DNA of 64,000 bases, from NCBI RefSeq assembly GCF_001592305.1, contig NZ_BCWR01000018.1, forward strand, positions 62,001-126,000, written 5' to 3'. Numbering within the stretch: the first letter of the stretch is position 1; the number at the start of each line of letters is the position of its first letter. The notes beneath the pieces were generated by a model. It had not been told where the DNA came from and made no database searches. It saw only the letters and a list, made by a program, of their open reading frames with translations. Of this stretch, positions 36,278-47,700 are shown in pieces. The position numbers were made by a program, and so were the translations under genes. This stretch comes from Hydrogenophaga taeniospiralis CCUG 15921 (lineage in GTDB: Bacteria > Pseudomonadota > Gammaproteobacteria > Burkholderiales > Burkholderiaceae_C).

Positions 36278-36871
36278 TCACACCTCGATCCCGGCCATCA
36301 GCGTGTCGATCAGCCGCTGGGCCACGTTGGCTGTCAGAGGCAAGTGCCCGGCCAGAAGCCGATAGAACAGGGGCCCGTAGATCATGTCAAGAACCACCTC
36401 GACATCGGGCAGCTGTCGCAACTGACCCGCCGCGACACCTTTGGCGAGCAAAGCGCGGCCAACCTCTCTGCTGCTCAGGATGATCTGATTTCGAAAGGCC
36501 TTTGCCAGCTCGCTTTCGGGGTCGGCGGAAGCCATCGTCAACGTGATTTGCCTTCCACGTGCGCTGTCGAAGGTCGCGATCACGGACGCCAGATGGGCCG
36601 TCAGCGCCTTGCGGGTCGAGTTCACCGGTGGCGCGTCGAACGCGTCGCGGGGCGCCGCCAGAAAGGCGGCCATCGCCAACTCATGGGAATTGGCCCAGGT
36701 GCGGTAGATGGTCGGCTTACCGACGCCCGATTCGATGGAGACCCGATCGATGGTCAGCCGCCCCAACCCCTCTTCGGCCAGGATCCGATGCGCTGTTTCC
36801 AGGACGCTTTGGCGCGCCGCCACGCTGGGAGGGCGGCCCCGTTTGCGTTGGATAGGGCTGGGGTCTTGCAT
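36278..36871 (-). CDS. TetR-family transcriptional regulator
   Basis: About 197 residues from ATG 36871 (MQDPSPIQRKRGRPPS). A basic arm KRGRPP precedes the HTH (SVLETAHRILAEEG...IDRVSIESGVGKPTIYRTW). The C-terminal domain resembles the TetR_C_11/AefR-like group, by impression only. It is divergent from a VOC gene with 53 bases between starts, where an inverted repeat is visible. It converges with the atypical SDR gene. Confidence 0.88.
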   Translation of the reverse strand: MQDPSPIQRKRGRPPSVAARQSVLETAHRILAEEGLGRLTIDRVSIESGVGKPTIYRTWANSHELAMAAFLAAPRDAFDAPPVNSTRKALTAHLASVIATFDSARGRQITLTMASADPESELAKAFRNQIILSSREVGRALLAKGVAAGQLRQLPDVEVVLDMIYGPLFYRLLAGHLPLTANVAQRLIDTLMAGIEV

Positions 36872-36872
36872 A

Positions 36873-36892
36873 ATTACGTTCCGTATAGTAAT
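36873..36892. promoter_or_regulatory. Probable operator between TetR and VOC genes
   Basis: ATTAC - 10 bases - GTAAT, with a nested TACG-TTC-CGTA (36875-36885). TATAGT (36884-36889) is a possible -10 box for the VOC gene. The position between divergent TetR and target genes supports an operator. Confidence 0.5.
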
Positions 36893-36924
36893 GTAATCAT
36901 ACACCCGCCCAAGGAGGCTCCACC

Positions 36925-37388
36925 ATGCCGCTCCAGCCCCAGCAACTCTGCCGTACCTGATCGTCAAGGGGGCGCAGCAGGCGATTGACTTCTACGTCCG
37001 AGCCTTCGGCGCAACGCTCGACTTTTCGTTGATCGACCCCGGCGACAGTCGGATCGGTCATGCTGAACTGCGCTTCGGCGCCACACGGGTCTTTGTCGCG
37101 GACGAGTATCCAGACTTCGGTGCCGTGGGCCCCGAGCGTCTCGGTGGATCGCCGATCAAACTGCACCTGGACGTCGACGATGTCGACGCTTTCGTTGCTC
37201 AGGCCGTGCGCGAAGGTGCGGTGATCCTGCGACCGGTTCACACCGAGTTCCACGGCCATCGCACCGCCCTGGTCTCGGATCCCTTTGGCTACAGCTGGTT
37301 CGCCGCCAGCCGTATCGAAGAGGTCTCGCCCGAGGAAGTGCAACGCCGCTGGGCGGCGATGATGGTCACGCCTGAGAAGGCCAGTTGA
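36925..37388 (+). pseudogene. VOC (glyoxalase/PhnB-like) family gene with a 1-base frameshift at its start
   Basis: ATG 36925 has an excellent AAGGAGG site (36911-36917), but its frame reads MPLQPQQLCRT and stops at 36960. The frame holding the rest of the protein is displaced by one base. From about 36948 it reads LPYLIVKGAQQAIDFYVRAFG, the classic VOC N-terminus, and continues to 37388 (about 147 residues with ADEYPDFGAVGPERLGG and ALVSDPFGYSWFAA). One base lost around codons 8-9 explains this. Otherwise translation starts at CTG 36948 or TTG 37029, the latter losing the first beta-alpha unit. A sequencing error is possible. Confidence 0.7.
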
Positions 37389-37399
37389 AGGAGCCCGAC

Positions 37400-37777
37400 A
37401 TGCAAACGAACGATATGGCGTTCTTCGAGGCCCTGGAGGCCCAATTCAACCGGGCCATGGTCTCCAACGACGTCGATCAGATTGCGCAGTGCATCACCGA
37501 AGACTGGGTTCTCGTTACGCCCGAGGTCGGCCCCGTCAGCCGCGAAGCGATGCTCGATGCGATCAGACAGGGCAGGTTGTCGCACGACACCATGACGAAG
37601 TCGCTCGCTCGCGTCGCGGTGTACGGCGACATGGCCATCGTCACCGGGCGCGGACGGAACACCGGCCAGTTCCAGGGGCAAGCGATCTCGGCCGACGAGT
37701 GGATCACGGACGTCTACAAGCGATTCGACAGCGGCTGGAAATGTGTGCTCACGCACCTGACACCGGCGGCGGCTTGA
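37400..37777 (+). CDS. NTF2-like (SnoaL/DUF4440-type) protein
   Basis: 125 residues of the small cone-shaped NTF2 fold: FFEALEAQFNRAMVSNDVDQIAQCITEDWVLVTPEVG, spread over residues 8-44, is the standard opening helix pair and strand. The later strands include MAIVTGRGRNTGQF and WITDVYKRFDSGWKCVLTH. ATG 37400 follows GAAGGAG at 37386-37391. It begins 11 bases after the VOC stop and is likely co-transcribed. The function of such singletons is usually unknown; some are small-molecule isomerases or hydrolases. Confidence 0.82.
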   Translation: MQTNDMAFFEALEAQFNRAMVSNDVDQIAQCITEDWVLVTPEVGPVSREAMLDAIRQGRLSHDTMTKSLARVAVYGDMAIVTGRGRNTGQFQGQAISADEWITDVYKRFDSGWKCVLTHLTPAAA

Positions 37778-37862
37778 GTCATCCCCAGCCCTGCGACACG
37801 CTGCTGGTTACCAGCTCAGGTCGCTTGGCAGCAGCGAGCAAGGGGAAAAAAGACCCCCCCAC

Positions 37863-37892
37863 CTTGAAAACCGGGGTCCCCGCCCTTATCAT
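37863..37892 (+). promoter_or_regulatory. groESL promoter (sigma-70 and possible sigma-32 overlap)
   Basis: TTGAAA (37864-37869), 17 bases, TATCAT (37887-37892) fits sigma-70. CTTGAAA (37863-37869), 13 bases, CCCTTAT (37883-37889) also approximates the heat-shock sigma-32 consensus. The CIRCE element begins at the end of the -10 box. Confidence 0.7.
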
Positions 37893-37918
37893 TAGCACTC
37901 GCTGGAGTTGAGTGCTAA
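37892..37918. promoter_or_regulatory. CIRCE element (HrcA operator)
   Basis: TTAGCACTC - 9 bases - GAGTGCTAA, an exact match to the CIRCE consensus. HrcA bound here represses groESL in the absence of heat stress. Confidence 0.97.
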
Positions 37919-38025
37919 CACTTTTCAACACTTCGCTCCAAGTCGATCAGCGGCACCCGCCGGCCCCTGGTGGCCGGCATCGCCCGTCTGAACCTCCCCT
38001 TTTCCGTTCTATTTCAGGAGATGCA

Positions 38026-38316
38026 ATGAACCTTCGTCCTCTCGCCGATCGCGTGATCGTCAAACGTATCGACAGCGAAACCAAGACCGCTTCCGGCATC
38101 GTCATCCCCGACGCAGCTGCTGAAAAACCCGACCAGGGCGAAATCCTGGCCGTCGGTCCCGGCAAGAAAAACGACAAAGGCGAACTGTCCGCCATGAACG
38201 TCAAGGTCGGCGACCGCGTTCTGTTCGGCAAGTACAGCGGCCAGACCGTCAAGGTCGATGGCAACGAACTGCTCGTCATGAAAGAAGACGACCTGTTCGC
38301 CGTCGTCGAGAAGTAA
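38026..38316 (+). CDS. groES: Co-chaperonin GroES
   Basis: 96 residues, standard length. [14 protein letters not shown] at the start, [18 protein letters not shown] mobile loop region (about 23-40) and [15 protein letters not shown] at the end. It forms the heptameric lid of GroEL. The ATG at 38026 follows CAGGAGATG. It is first gene of groESL behind a CIRCE-controlled promoter. Confidence 0.98.
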   Translation: MNLRPLADRVIVKRIDSETKTASGIVIPDAAAEKPDQGEILAVGPGKKNDKGELSAMNVKVGDRVLFGKYSGQTVKVDGNELLVMKEDDLFAVVEK

Positions 38317-40011
<1,695 letters not shown>

Positions 40012-40146
40012 GCTCTCTTTGCCTGAGGGCGCATGGCGGCGTTGCAGCCGCTTGCCGTGGCGATGCCACTGTCAGCGCGTCTGCGCCTTGCCCTGCACCC
40101 TCATGCTGCGTCGGATTGCATCACTGCACTTTGACGAACTCCCAAG

Positions 40147-40180
40147 AAAAAACCTCGCGAAGCGATTCGCGGGGTTTTTT
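40147..40180 (+). terminator. Rho-independent terminator after groEL
   Basis: AAAAAA, CCTCGCGAA, 4-base loop, TTCGCGGGG, TTTTTT: a 9-bp stem with one G-T pair, extended by the A/T runs. It lies 136 bases past the groEL stop and before the aminotransferase start. Confidence 0.88.
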
Positions 40181-40249
40181 GCTTTTCGGCGGGACCGCAG
40201 GGAATCGTCGCACGGCCCGCCGATCACCTTTCTGGCCAAAATGTGCGCC

Positions 40250-41692
40250 ATGACACCATCGGCACACCGCGCCTGGACGCACGCCCCCGCCGACCTGGAA
40301 CTGCCCCAGGTCCACACCGCCCTGCCCGGCCCGCGCAGCCTCGCCCTGTTTGACCGCCACGACACACAGACCACCGGCAGCAATGCCGACCACAAGGTCT
40401 ATCCCCTGGCCCAGGCAGCACGGCGCGGGCATCTGATCGTGGATGCCGACGGCAACACCTTTGCCGATCACCTCTCCGCCTGGGGCGCGTCCCCGTTCGG
40501 ACCGACGCCCCCTTCGGTCAAGGCAGCGATGGACCGGGCCTGGTCCTGCCACGGCATGCAGATCAGCGGATGGATGCCCAACACCGCCGCTTTCGACCTG
40601 GTGGACAAACTCGTCCACATCGCGCCAGGACGTCTGACCCGCGTTGAATACTCCGTCTCCGGTACCCTGGCGGTCGAAGGCGCCGTCAAGTTCATGCGCG
40701 AAGCGCGCGGTCGTCCGCTGATCCTGACCTTCGGCGGCCAGTACCACGGCGAATCGACCTACATGAGCGCTGGCGCATCCAGCGACCTGTCCAACGTGTC
40801 ATCGGGTCGCACGCAGTATGTGGCTGGCCTCGTCATGGCGCCCTACCCCAACCGCTTCCGCTCGCCCTTCCGCAAGGGGCCGGGCCCCTTCGACGACACC
40901 GAGGTGCTGGACTACCTGGACTACCTGCTGGTGCAGCAGATCCACCCCGATCAGGTGGCCGGCGTGTTGATCGAACCGGTCCTCGGCGAAGGCGGCATCC
41001 ATGCGCCGTCGCAGGCCTTCTGGGACCGCCTGGGTGCGATGTGCCGGCGCTGGGGCTGGCTCCTGTGCCTGGACGAGGTGCAGACCTGCATGGGACGCAC
41101 GGGTCAGATGTTCGCGATGCAGCGCTGGCAGGGCATTGACCCCGACCTGCTGCTGCTGGGCAAGGCCTTTGCAGCCGGCGGTCAGCCGATCGCGGCCATC
41201 CTGGGCACGGATGCGGTGATGCAGAACACGCAATTGCACCTGGGCAGCACCTATGGCTTCGCGCCGGCCGCCTGCGCGGGAGCGCTGGCAGGCATCGAGC
41301 TGATCGAGGCTGGCGGCGTGCTGGAGAACGCACGCCGACTGGAGGCCGTGTTCCTGGAGGAAATGCGCCCGCTGACTGGGCGCTTCCAGCAGGTCGGCGA
41401 TGTGCGTGCCGTGGGTGCCATGGCGGCCATCGAGTTCGTGCAGGACAAGCGGGGCCACGCGCCCGCACCGGCATTCCAGTTCGCGGTGCACCAGGCCGCC
41501 TTGCGCCGGGGCGTGCTGGGTATCTCACAGCGCGGCAAGTGGCATCTGCGCCTGCAGCCGGCGCTGACCATGCCGGAGGCCGTGTTCCGGGACAGCTGTC
41601 GCCGCCTGCAGGAGGCCATCGCGGAGGTGGCCAGCCACCCTCCGGCCGAGGAGGCGTCGATACAGATGGCCGCAGCGCTGGCCAGCCGGTAG
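40250..41692 (+). CDS. Class III (PLP-dependent) aminotransferase
   Basis: About 480 residues. Fold-type I aminotransferase: GHLIVDADGNTFADHLSAWGA near 60, VLIEPVLGEGG, the PLP-aspartate in CLDEVQT, and the Schiff-base Lys305 in LLLLGKAFAAGGQP. The pattern is closest to glutamate-1-semialdehyde mutase / aspartate aminotransferase-like family members of unassigned substrate, not HemL itself. ATGs at 40241 and 40250 are both possible and neither has a clear ribosome-binding site. The next gene starts 12 bases after its stop, probably one operon. Confidence 0.85.
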   Translation: MTPSAHRAWTHAPADLELPQVHTALPGPRSLALFDRHDTQTTGSNADHKVYPLAQAARRGHLIVDADGNTFADHLSAWGASPFGPTPPSVKAAMDRAWSCHGMQISGWMPNTAAFDLVDKLVHIAPGRLTRVEYSVSGTLAVEGAVKFMREARGRPLILTFGGQYHGESTYMSAGASSDLSNVSSGRTQYVAGLVMAPYPNRFRSPFRKGPGPFDDTEVLDYLDYLLVQQIHPDQVAGVLIEPVLGEGGIHAPSQAFWDRLGAMCRRWGWLLCLDEVQTCMGRTGQMFAMQRWQGIDPDLLLLGKAFAAGGQPIAAILGTDAVMQNTQLHLGSTYGFAPAACAGALAGIELIEAGGVLENARRLEAVFLEEMRPLTGRFQQVGDVRAVGAMAAIEFVQDKRGHAPAPAFQFAVHQAALRRGVLGISQRGKWHLRLQPALTMPEAVFRDSCRRLQEAIAEVASHPPAEEASIQMAAALASR

Positions 41693-41704
41693 ACCCACGC
41701 ACCC

Positions 41705-42514
41705 ATGCACCCAACAGACGTTCCTGCCCCCGATGCGGCCAGCACCACCCTGCTCACGGTGAGTGCGCACAACCAGGCCTGGGGGCAAGGCCAGGTTGAA
41801 CGTGTGTTGGCCCTGTACCACCCCGACATGGTCTTCCACGACCACGCGGCCGGCGCCAGCTACCGGGGCCGCGAACTGCATGACCATGTGCGCTCGGTCA
41901 TCCAGCGGTCTTCGCTGAACACGCTGGTGTACCTGGACCGGCCCCATGTGGACGGCGACACCGTGGTCCTGCGCTACCGCGAAACCGTGCGCGCAGCCGA
42001 CGGCGACGAGTGGCTGAGTTTCTCCGCCTGTGACTGCGTGCGCGTACGCGACGGACGGATCGTGGAGATCCACGAATACGCGATCCTGCAGCAGGCATCC
42101 CCACACCGCGAGACGACCCCAGGCAGGTCCGAGGCCACCCGGATCGGGCTGTCACCGCGCGCCATGGGGTTTCTGCTCAGGGACCTGCAAACCTATTTCG
42201 ACAAGGAAAAGGCGTTCCTCCAGCCGGGCCTGAGCCTGCAGCAGATCGCCGCAGACACCGGGTACACACGCAATCAGATTTCCTACGCGCTCAACCACGC
42301 GCTGGGTCAGACCTTCTACCGCTTTCTCGGTCGGGCCCGCGTCCGGTATGCGCTGAACCATCCCGATCGCTTTCGACCCCTGTCGATCACCGGCCTGGCT
42401 CAGGCCCTGGGTTTTCGTTCGGTGACCGGTCTCTATCGCAGTTTCCACGACGTCACCGGCCTCACGCCCAAGCAATGGCAGGACGGCGTCCCGATCCCGA
42501 ACGAAAAGAACTGA
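41705..42514 (+). CDS. NTF2-like domain fused to AraC-type DNA-binding domain
   Basis: 269 residues. Residues about 15-130 are an NTF2/SnoaL-like fold (HNQAWGQGQVERVLALYHPDMVFHDH, spread over 22-47, and CVRVRDGRIVEIHEYAIL). Residues about 150-262 are an AraC double HTH: LSLQQIAADTGYTRNQISYAL, then GLAQALGFRSVTGLYRSFHDVTGLTPKQW, positions about 177-255. The N-terminal domain should be the ligand sensor in place of the usual cupin. It is placed immediately after the aminotransferase and may regulate it. Convergent with the Gfo/Idh/MocA gene. Confidence 0.85.
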   Translation: MHPTDVPAPDAASTTLLTVSAHNQAWGQGQVERVLALYHPDMVFHDHAAGASYRGRELHDHVRSVIQRSSLNTLVYLDRPHVDGDTVVLRYRETVRAADGDEWLSFSACDCVRVRDGRIVEIHEYAILQQASPHRETTPGRSEATRIGLSPRAMGFLLRDLQTYFDKEKAFLQPGLSLQQIAADTGYTRNQISYALNHALGQTFYRFLGRARVRYALNHPDRFRPLSITGLAQALGFRSVTGLYRSFHDVTGLTPKQWQDGVPIPNEKN

Positions 42515-42529
42515 TCCCCGCACACACCT

Positions 42530-43537
42530 TCAGGCGATGGGCTCCCAGCGCCCGCTGCGCTCGGAGTGCCAGAGGGCATCGATCACGCGTGCCTGTGCCA
42601 ACGCGTCGCCCAGACCGCTGGCTGTTTCGCAGCCCGCACCCTCGCGCACGCGGCGGGAGAAATCCTCCACCTCCAGCCGGTACTGATCGGCCGCAGGCAG
42701 GGTTTCCACCGTGATGCTGCTGCCGTCCAGCCGCCCACCTTCATCCAGCGCCAGCTTCATTTGACCGCCGCGCGCCGCGTTGAACGGAATGAACAGCTCG
42801 ATCCGGCCCGTGGTGCCGACCACCTGCACGCGCTGGAACGGCACGCTTTGTGTCGACACCGTGAAGCCCAGCTGCCGCCCGGAGCCGAAATCCAGCAGTG
42901 CGCTGGTCAGCCGGTCGGTGCCCAGCACCGGGTCGCGATCCACCAGCGAAACCGCGCGCAGCGGTTCGGCTTCGAACAGGTAGCGCCCGGCCAGCACCGC
43001 GTAGCAGCCGATGTCGTACAACGCGCCGCCGCCGATGCCGGGCTGGTTGCGGATGTTGGCCGCGTCATCGTTGAAGTAGGAGAAGAACACCTGCACGGCG
43101 CGCGGCGTGCCGATGCGCCCGGCGCGCACCAACTCGCGGGCGCGCAGCCATTGAGGGTGGTGCCGTACCATGAAGGCTTCTTCGATGAGCACCCGCGATG
43201 CGGCGTCCTTCGCGCTCTGGGCTTCGGCCGTGCTGAGGGCGAACGGCTTCTCGCACAGCACGTGTTTGCCGGCCGCCGCGGCCGCCAGCGTCATAGGGAC
43301 GTGCAGGTGGTTGGGCAGCGGGTTGTAGACCGCCTCGATGGCAGGGTCGGCCAGCAGCGCTTCGTAACTCCCATACGCCTGCGGTATACCGGCCGACCGC
43401 GCGGCGGCCTGCGCCGCGGGCAAGGACCGCGAAGCGATGGCACGCAGCTCGACCAGCGGGCTGGACAACATCGCCGGGATCACGTGCTCCAGCCCGATCT
43501 TCGAGGTGCTCAACACGCCCCACACAACGGGTTTCAT
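42530..43537 (-). CDS. Gfo/Idh/MocA-family oxidoreductase
   Basis: 335 residues. N-terminal Rossmann domain (WGVLSTSKIGLEHVIPAM), the catalytic EKP motif in HVLCEKPFAL, then the C-terminal alpha/beta domain with GGGALYDIGCYAV. Family members oxidise sugars or inositols with NAD(P); some close relatives are D-xylose 1-dehydrogenases, which would suit its place after xylA. The gap to xylA (163 bases) holds an extragenic repeat, so it may be the last gene of the xyl operon or expressed at lower level. Confidence 0.88.
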   Translation of the reverse strand: MKPVVWGVLSTSKIGLEHVIPAMLSSPLVELRAIASRSLPAAQAAARSAGIPQAYGSYEALLADPAIEAVYNPLPNHLHVPMTLAAAAAGKHVLCEKPFALSTAEAQSAKDAASRVLIEEAFMVRHHPQWLRARELVRAGRIGTPRAVQVFFSYFNDDAANIRNQPGIGGGALYDIGCYAVLAGRYLFEAEPLRAVSLVDRDPVLGTDRLTSALLDFGSGRQLGFTVSTQSVPFQRVQVVGTTGRIELFIPFNAARGGQMKLALDEGGRLDGSSITVETLPAADQYRLEVEDFSRRVREGAGCETASGLGDALAQARVIDALWHSERSGRWEPIA

Positions 43538-43620
43538 GACATCCTCACTGTGACGTTCTTGAATCTCAGTTCACCGCGCTGCGCAGGACCAGCCACACAT
43601 GAAGCGGTCCAACTCAAGGG

Positions 43621-43697
43621 CACCGCCGGGCCGGCTTTGCCGGACGGCCAGTGCCGCCCCCTTTGAGGGGGTGGCGCGAAGCGACGCGGGGCTGCTT
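43621..43697 (-). repeat. Triple-hairpin extragenic repeat, copy A (after xylA)
   Basis: Three short hairpins in a row: CCGGCTTTGCCGG, CCCCCTTTGAGGGGG and the GCGAAGCGACGC region. It lies just past the xylA stop, in the same orientation relative to the upstream gene as copies B-D. It is the most diverged of the four copies. Confidence 0.75.
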
Positions 43698-43700
43698 CAT

Positions 43701-45014
43701 TTATATATAGCTGTTCAGCAGGTTCTCCAGCCGTTCCTGGCGGCCCGACACCGGCGGGGTGTCGGTGTTGCGGGCCACCACGTGGGCGGCCACGGCGTCC
43801 AGGCCCATCTTGCCGCTCAGGATGTCCTGGCCGAAGGGCGTGGCCCAGCCGGCGTAGCGTTGCTCCACCAGTTGGCCGAGCTGGTCGTCCTGCAACATCT
43901 TTTCGGCGATCAGCAGGGCGCGGGCCGACACGTCCATGCCGCCAATGTGGCCGTGGAACATGTCCTCGGGGTCGATGGACTGGCGGCGCACCTTGGAGTC
44001 AAAGTTCAGGCCGCCGGTGGTGAAGCCGCCGCCCTTGAGGATGAGGTAGAGCGCCAGCGCGGTCTCGGGGATGTTGTTGGGGAACTGGTCGGTGTCCCAG
44101 CCGCACTGCATGTCGCCGCGGTTCATGTCGATGGAGCCGAAGATGCCCAGATCCAGCGCGGTGGCGATCTCGTGCTCGAAGCTGTGGCCCGAGAGCGTGG
44201 CGTGGTTGGCCTCGATGTTGACCTTGATCTCCTTGTCCAGGCCGTAGCGGCACAGGAAGCCGTAGACCGTGGCGGTGTCGAAGTCGTACTGGTGCTTGGA
44301 AGGCTCGCGCGGCTTGGGTTCGATCAGGATCGTGCCCTTGAAGCCGATCTTGTGTTTGTAGTCCACCACCATGTTCAGGAAGCGGCCCATCTGGTCGAGC
44401 TCCTGGCCCATGCGGGTGTTGAGCAGGGTCTCATAACCTTCGCGGCCACCCCACAACACGTAGTTTTCACCGCCGAGCTTGAGCGTGGCGTCCATCGCTT
44501 CCTTGACCTGCAGGGCAGCCAGGGCAAAGATTTCCGGGTTGGGGTTGGTGGCCGCGCCCGACATGAAGCGGCGGTGGCTGAACAGGTTGGCCGTGCCCCA
44601 CAACAGCTTCATGCCGGTGGCGGCCTGCTTGGCGGCCAGCACGTCCACCATCTCGCGCAGGTGGTTCACGCTTTCGCGCGGGGTGGCGCCTTCGGGGGCC
44701 ACGTCGCGGTCGTGGAAGCAGTAGTAGGGCGCGCCCAGCTTGGCGAAGAACTCGAACGCCACGTCGGCCTTGGCCTTGGCCGCCGCCATGGGGTCGGCCA
44801 TGTGCTGCCAGGGGCGCTGGAAGCTGTCGCCGCCGAACGGGTCGGAGCCGTTCCAGCAGAAGCTGTGCCAGTAGCACACGGCAAAGCGCAGGTGTTCTTC
44901 CATGCGCTTGCCCAGCACCAGGCGGTCTTTGTCGTACCACTTGAAAGCCAAGGGGTTGCGGGATTGGCTGCCTTCGTAGGCGATGGGGGCGATGTCGGCG
45001 AAATAGGAGCTCAT
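43701..45014 (-). CDS. xylA: Xylose isomerase
   Basis: 437 residues (class II length). Converts D-xylose to D-xylulose using two divalent metals. The active-site His is in [12 protein letters not shown], the metal-ligand Glu in [16 protein letters not shown], then [16 protein letters not shown] and DMNRGD. ATG 45014 (MSSYFADI) with GGAG just upstream. It follows xylB by 38 bases. Confidence 0.97.
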   Translation of the reverse strand: MSSYFADIAPIAYEGSQSRNPLAFKWYDKDRLVLGKRMEEHLRFAVCYWHSFCWNGSDPFGGDSFQRPWQHMADPMAAAKAKADVAFEFFAKLGAPYYCFHDRDVAPEGATPRESVNHLREMVDVLAAKQAATGMKLLWGTANLFSHRRFMSGAATNPNPEIFALAALQVKEAMDATLKLGGENYVLWGGREGYETLLNTRMGQELDQMGRFLNMVVDYKHKIGFKGTILIEPKPREPSKHQYDFDTATVYGFLCRYGLDKEIKVNIEANHATLSGHSFEHEIATALDLGIFGSIDMNRGDMQCGWDTDQFPNNIPETALALYLILKGGGFTTGGLNFDSKVRRQSIDPEDMFHGHIGGMDVSARALLIAEKMLQDDQLGQLVEQRYAGWATPFGQDILSGKMGLDAVAAHVVARNTDTPPVSGRQERLENLLNSYI

Positions 45015-45052
45015 GGCGTTCTCGGTGGACAAGGGAGGGGTGTGGGGAGGCA

Positions 45053-46501
<1,449 letters not shown>

Positions 46502-46509
46502 AGATGGGG

Positions 46510-47679
46510 TTACGCGGTAGGGGTTGAAGGAGTTACAGGGGCGCCGGTGGCGCGCGAGACCGCTCCAGCCGCCGGCGCGTGCATGGGCCGCAGGTCGTGG
46601 TACAGCACCAGCGCGGCCGCGCCCACGGCCGAGGCCAGCAGCCCGTAGCGCGCGGCGCGCACCGGGGGCGCAGGCACGCCGGCACTGGTGGCGTAGCCCT
46701 GCAAGGTGGCCCGTGCCACCTGCACGATGCCGGGATAACGTTCGCACGAGAGGCCACCCACCACCAGTGCGCTGGGGTTGAAGGTGGTCCACAGGTTTTG
46801 CAGCACCACGCCCAGGGTCTGCCCACCCTGCGCGGGGTCGGCCAGCCGGGCCAGAGCGCGGGCGCCAATGAAGGTTTCGGCGCAGCCCCGGCGACCGCAG
46901 GAGCACAGCAACCCATCGATCTGCAGGATGCTGTGGCCGATTTCGCCGGCCATGCCCTGCACGCCGGTGAACAGGCGGTCGTTGAGCACAATGCCCGCGC
47001 CCACCCCGGCACTGCAGGTCACGAAGATCAGCGAGTCCTGCGCATCGCCCTCGGAAAACTCGTACTCGCTCAGGGCCGCCGTGTCGGCCTCGTTCTGCAC
47101 ATGCACGGCCACCGGGGGCACGCCCGCCTGGTCCAGCGCCTGGGTGATCAGGGGCACGAAATCCACGTTGCGCCAACCCAGGTTGGGCGCAAAGCGCAGC
47201 ATGCCGCTGGCCTCGTCAAAAGCGCCGGGCAAGCCCACCCCCACGCCCTGGAGCTGCACGCCCTGCCCGGCGAGCTGTGCCTGGGTCTGCGCTACCAGGC
47301 CGGCGGCCTGGCGGCACACCACCTCGGGCTCGCTGCCGGCCAGCGGCTCTTCCCGCGCGCACAGCACCTCGCCGATAAGCGACACCCCGACCACGCGCAA
47401 GGCCTCCACCGCCACTTCCACGCCGATCATGCCGCGGCGGCTGCCATCGATGCGCAGTGGGGTGGACGGGCGCCCCAGCCCCTGGGCGGCGGGCACGTCG
47501 CCCTCGGTCACCCAGCCCTCGTCGATCAGCTCGCGCACCAGCAGGCTCACCGTGGACTTGGTCAGCCCGCTCTCCTGCGCCAGCTGGGCGCGGGAGCGCC
47601 CGCTCTGGCGGCGCAGCAGGCGCAGCAGCACGCTGCGGTTGATGCGCTTGACGAGTTGTTGGTCACCGGTGGTTTTCAT
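46510..47679 (-). CDS. xylR: ROK-family xylose repressor
   Basis: About 389 residues. N-terminal winged HTH (SRAQLAQESGLTKSTVSLLVRELIDEGWV) and a C-terminal ROK sugar-kinase-like domain. The ROK zinc site is C-x-C-x4-C (CSCGRRGC), with GEIGH before it. It is encoded inside the operon it presumably controls, between the transporter and catabolic genes. An operator-like palindrome precedes xylF (51050-51066). ATG 47679 (MKTTGDQQ) preferred over GTG 47700. Confidence 0.9.
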   Translation of the reverse strand: MKTTGDQQLVKRINRSVLLRLLRRQSGRSRAQLAQESGLTKSTVSLLVRELIDEGWVTEGDVPAAQGLGRPSTPLRIDGSRRGMIGVEVAVEALRVVGVSLIGEVLCAREEPLAGSEPEVVCRQAAGLVAQTQAQLAGQGVQLQGVGVGLPGAFDEASGMLRFAPNLGWRNVDFVPLITQALDQAGVPPVAVHVQNEADTAALSEYEFSEGDAQDSLIFVTCSAGVGAGIVLNDRLFTGVQGMAGEIGHSILQIDGLLCSCGRRGCAETFIGARALARLADPAQGGQTLGVVLQNLWTTFNPSALVVGGLSCERYPGIVQVARATLQGYATSAGVPAPPVRAARYGLLASAVGAAALVLYHDLRPMHAPAAGAVSRATGAPVTPSTPTA

Positions 47680-47700
47680 GGTGTTGAAGCGGCGCAGCAC

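Noticed and set aside
36925..36975. Programmed frameshift in the VOC gene
   Set aside because: No slippery heptamer, downstream stem or internal ribosome-binding site that would support it. A lost base or a sequencing error is simpler.
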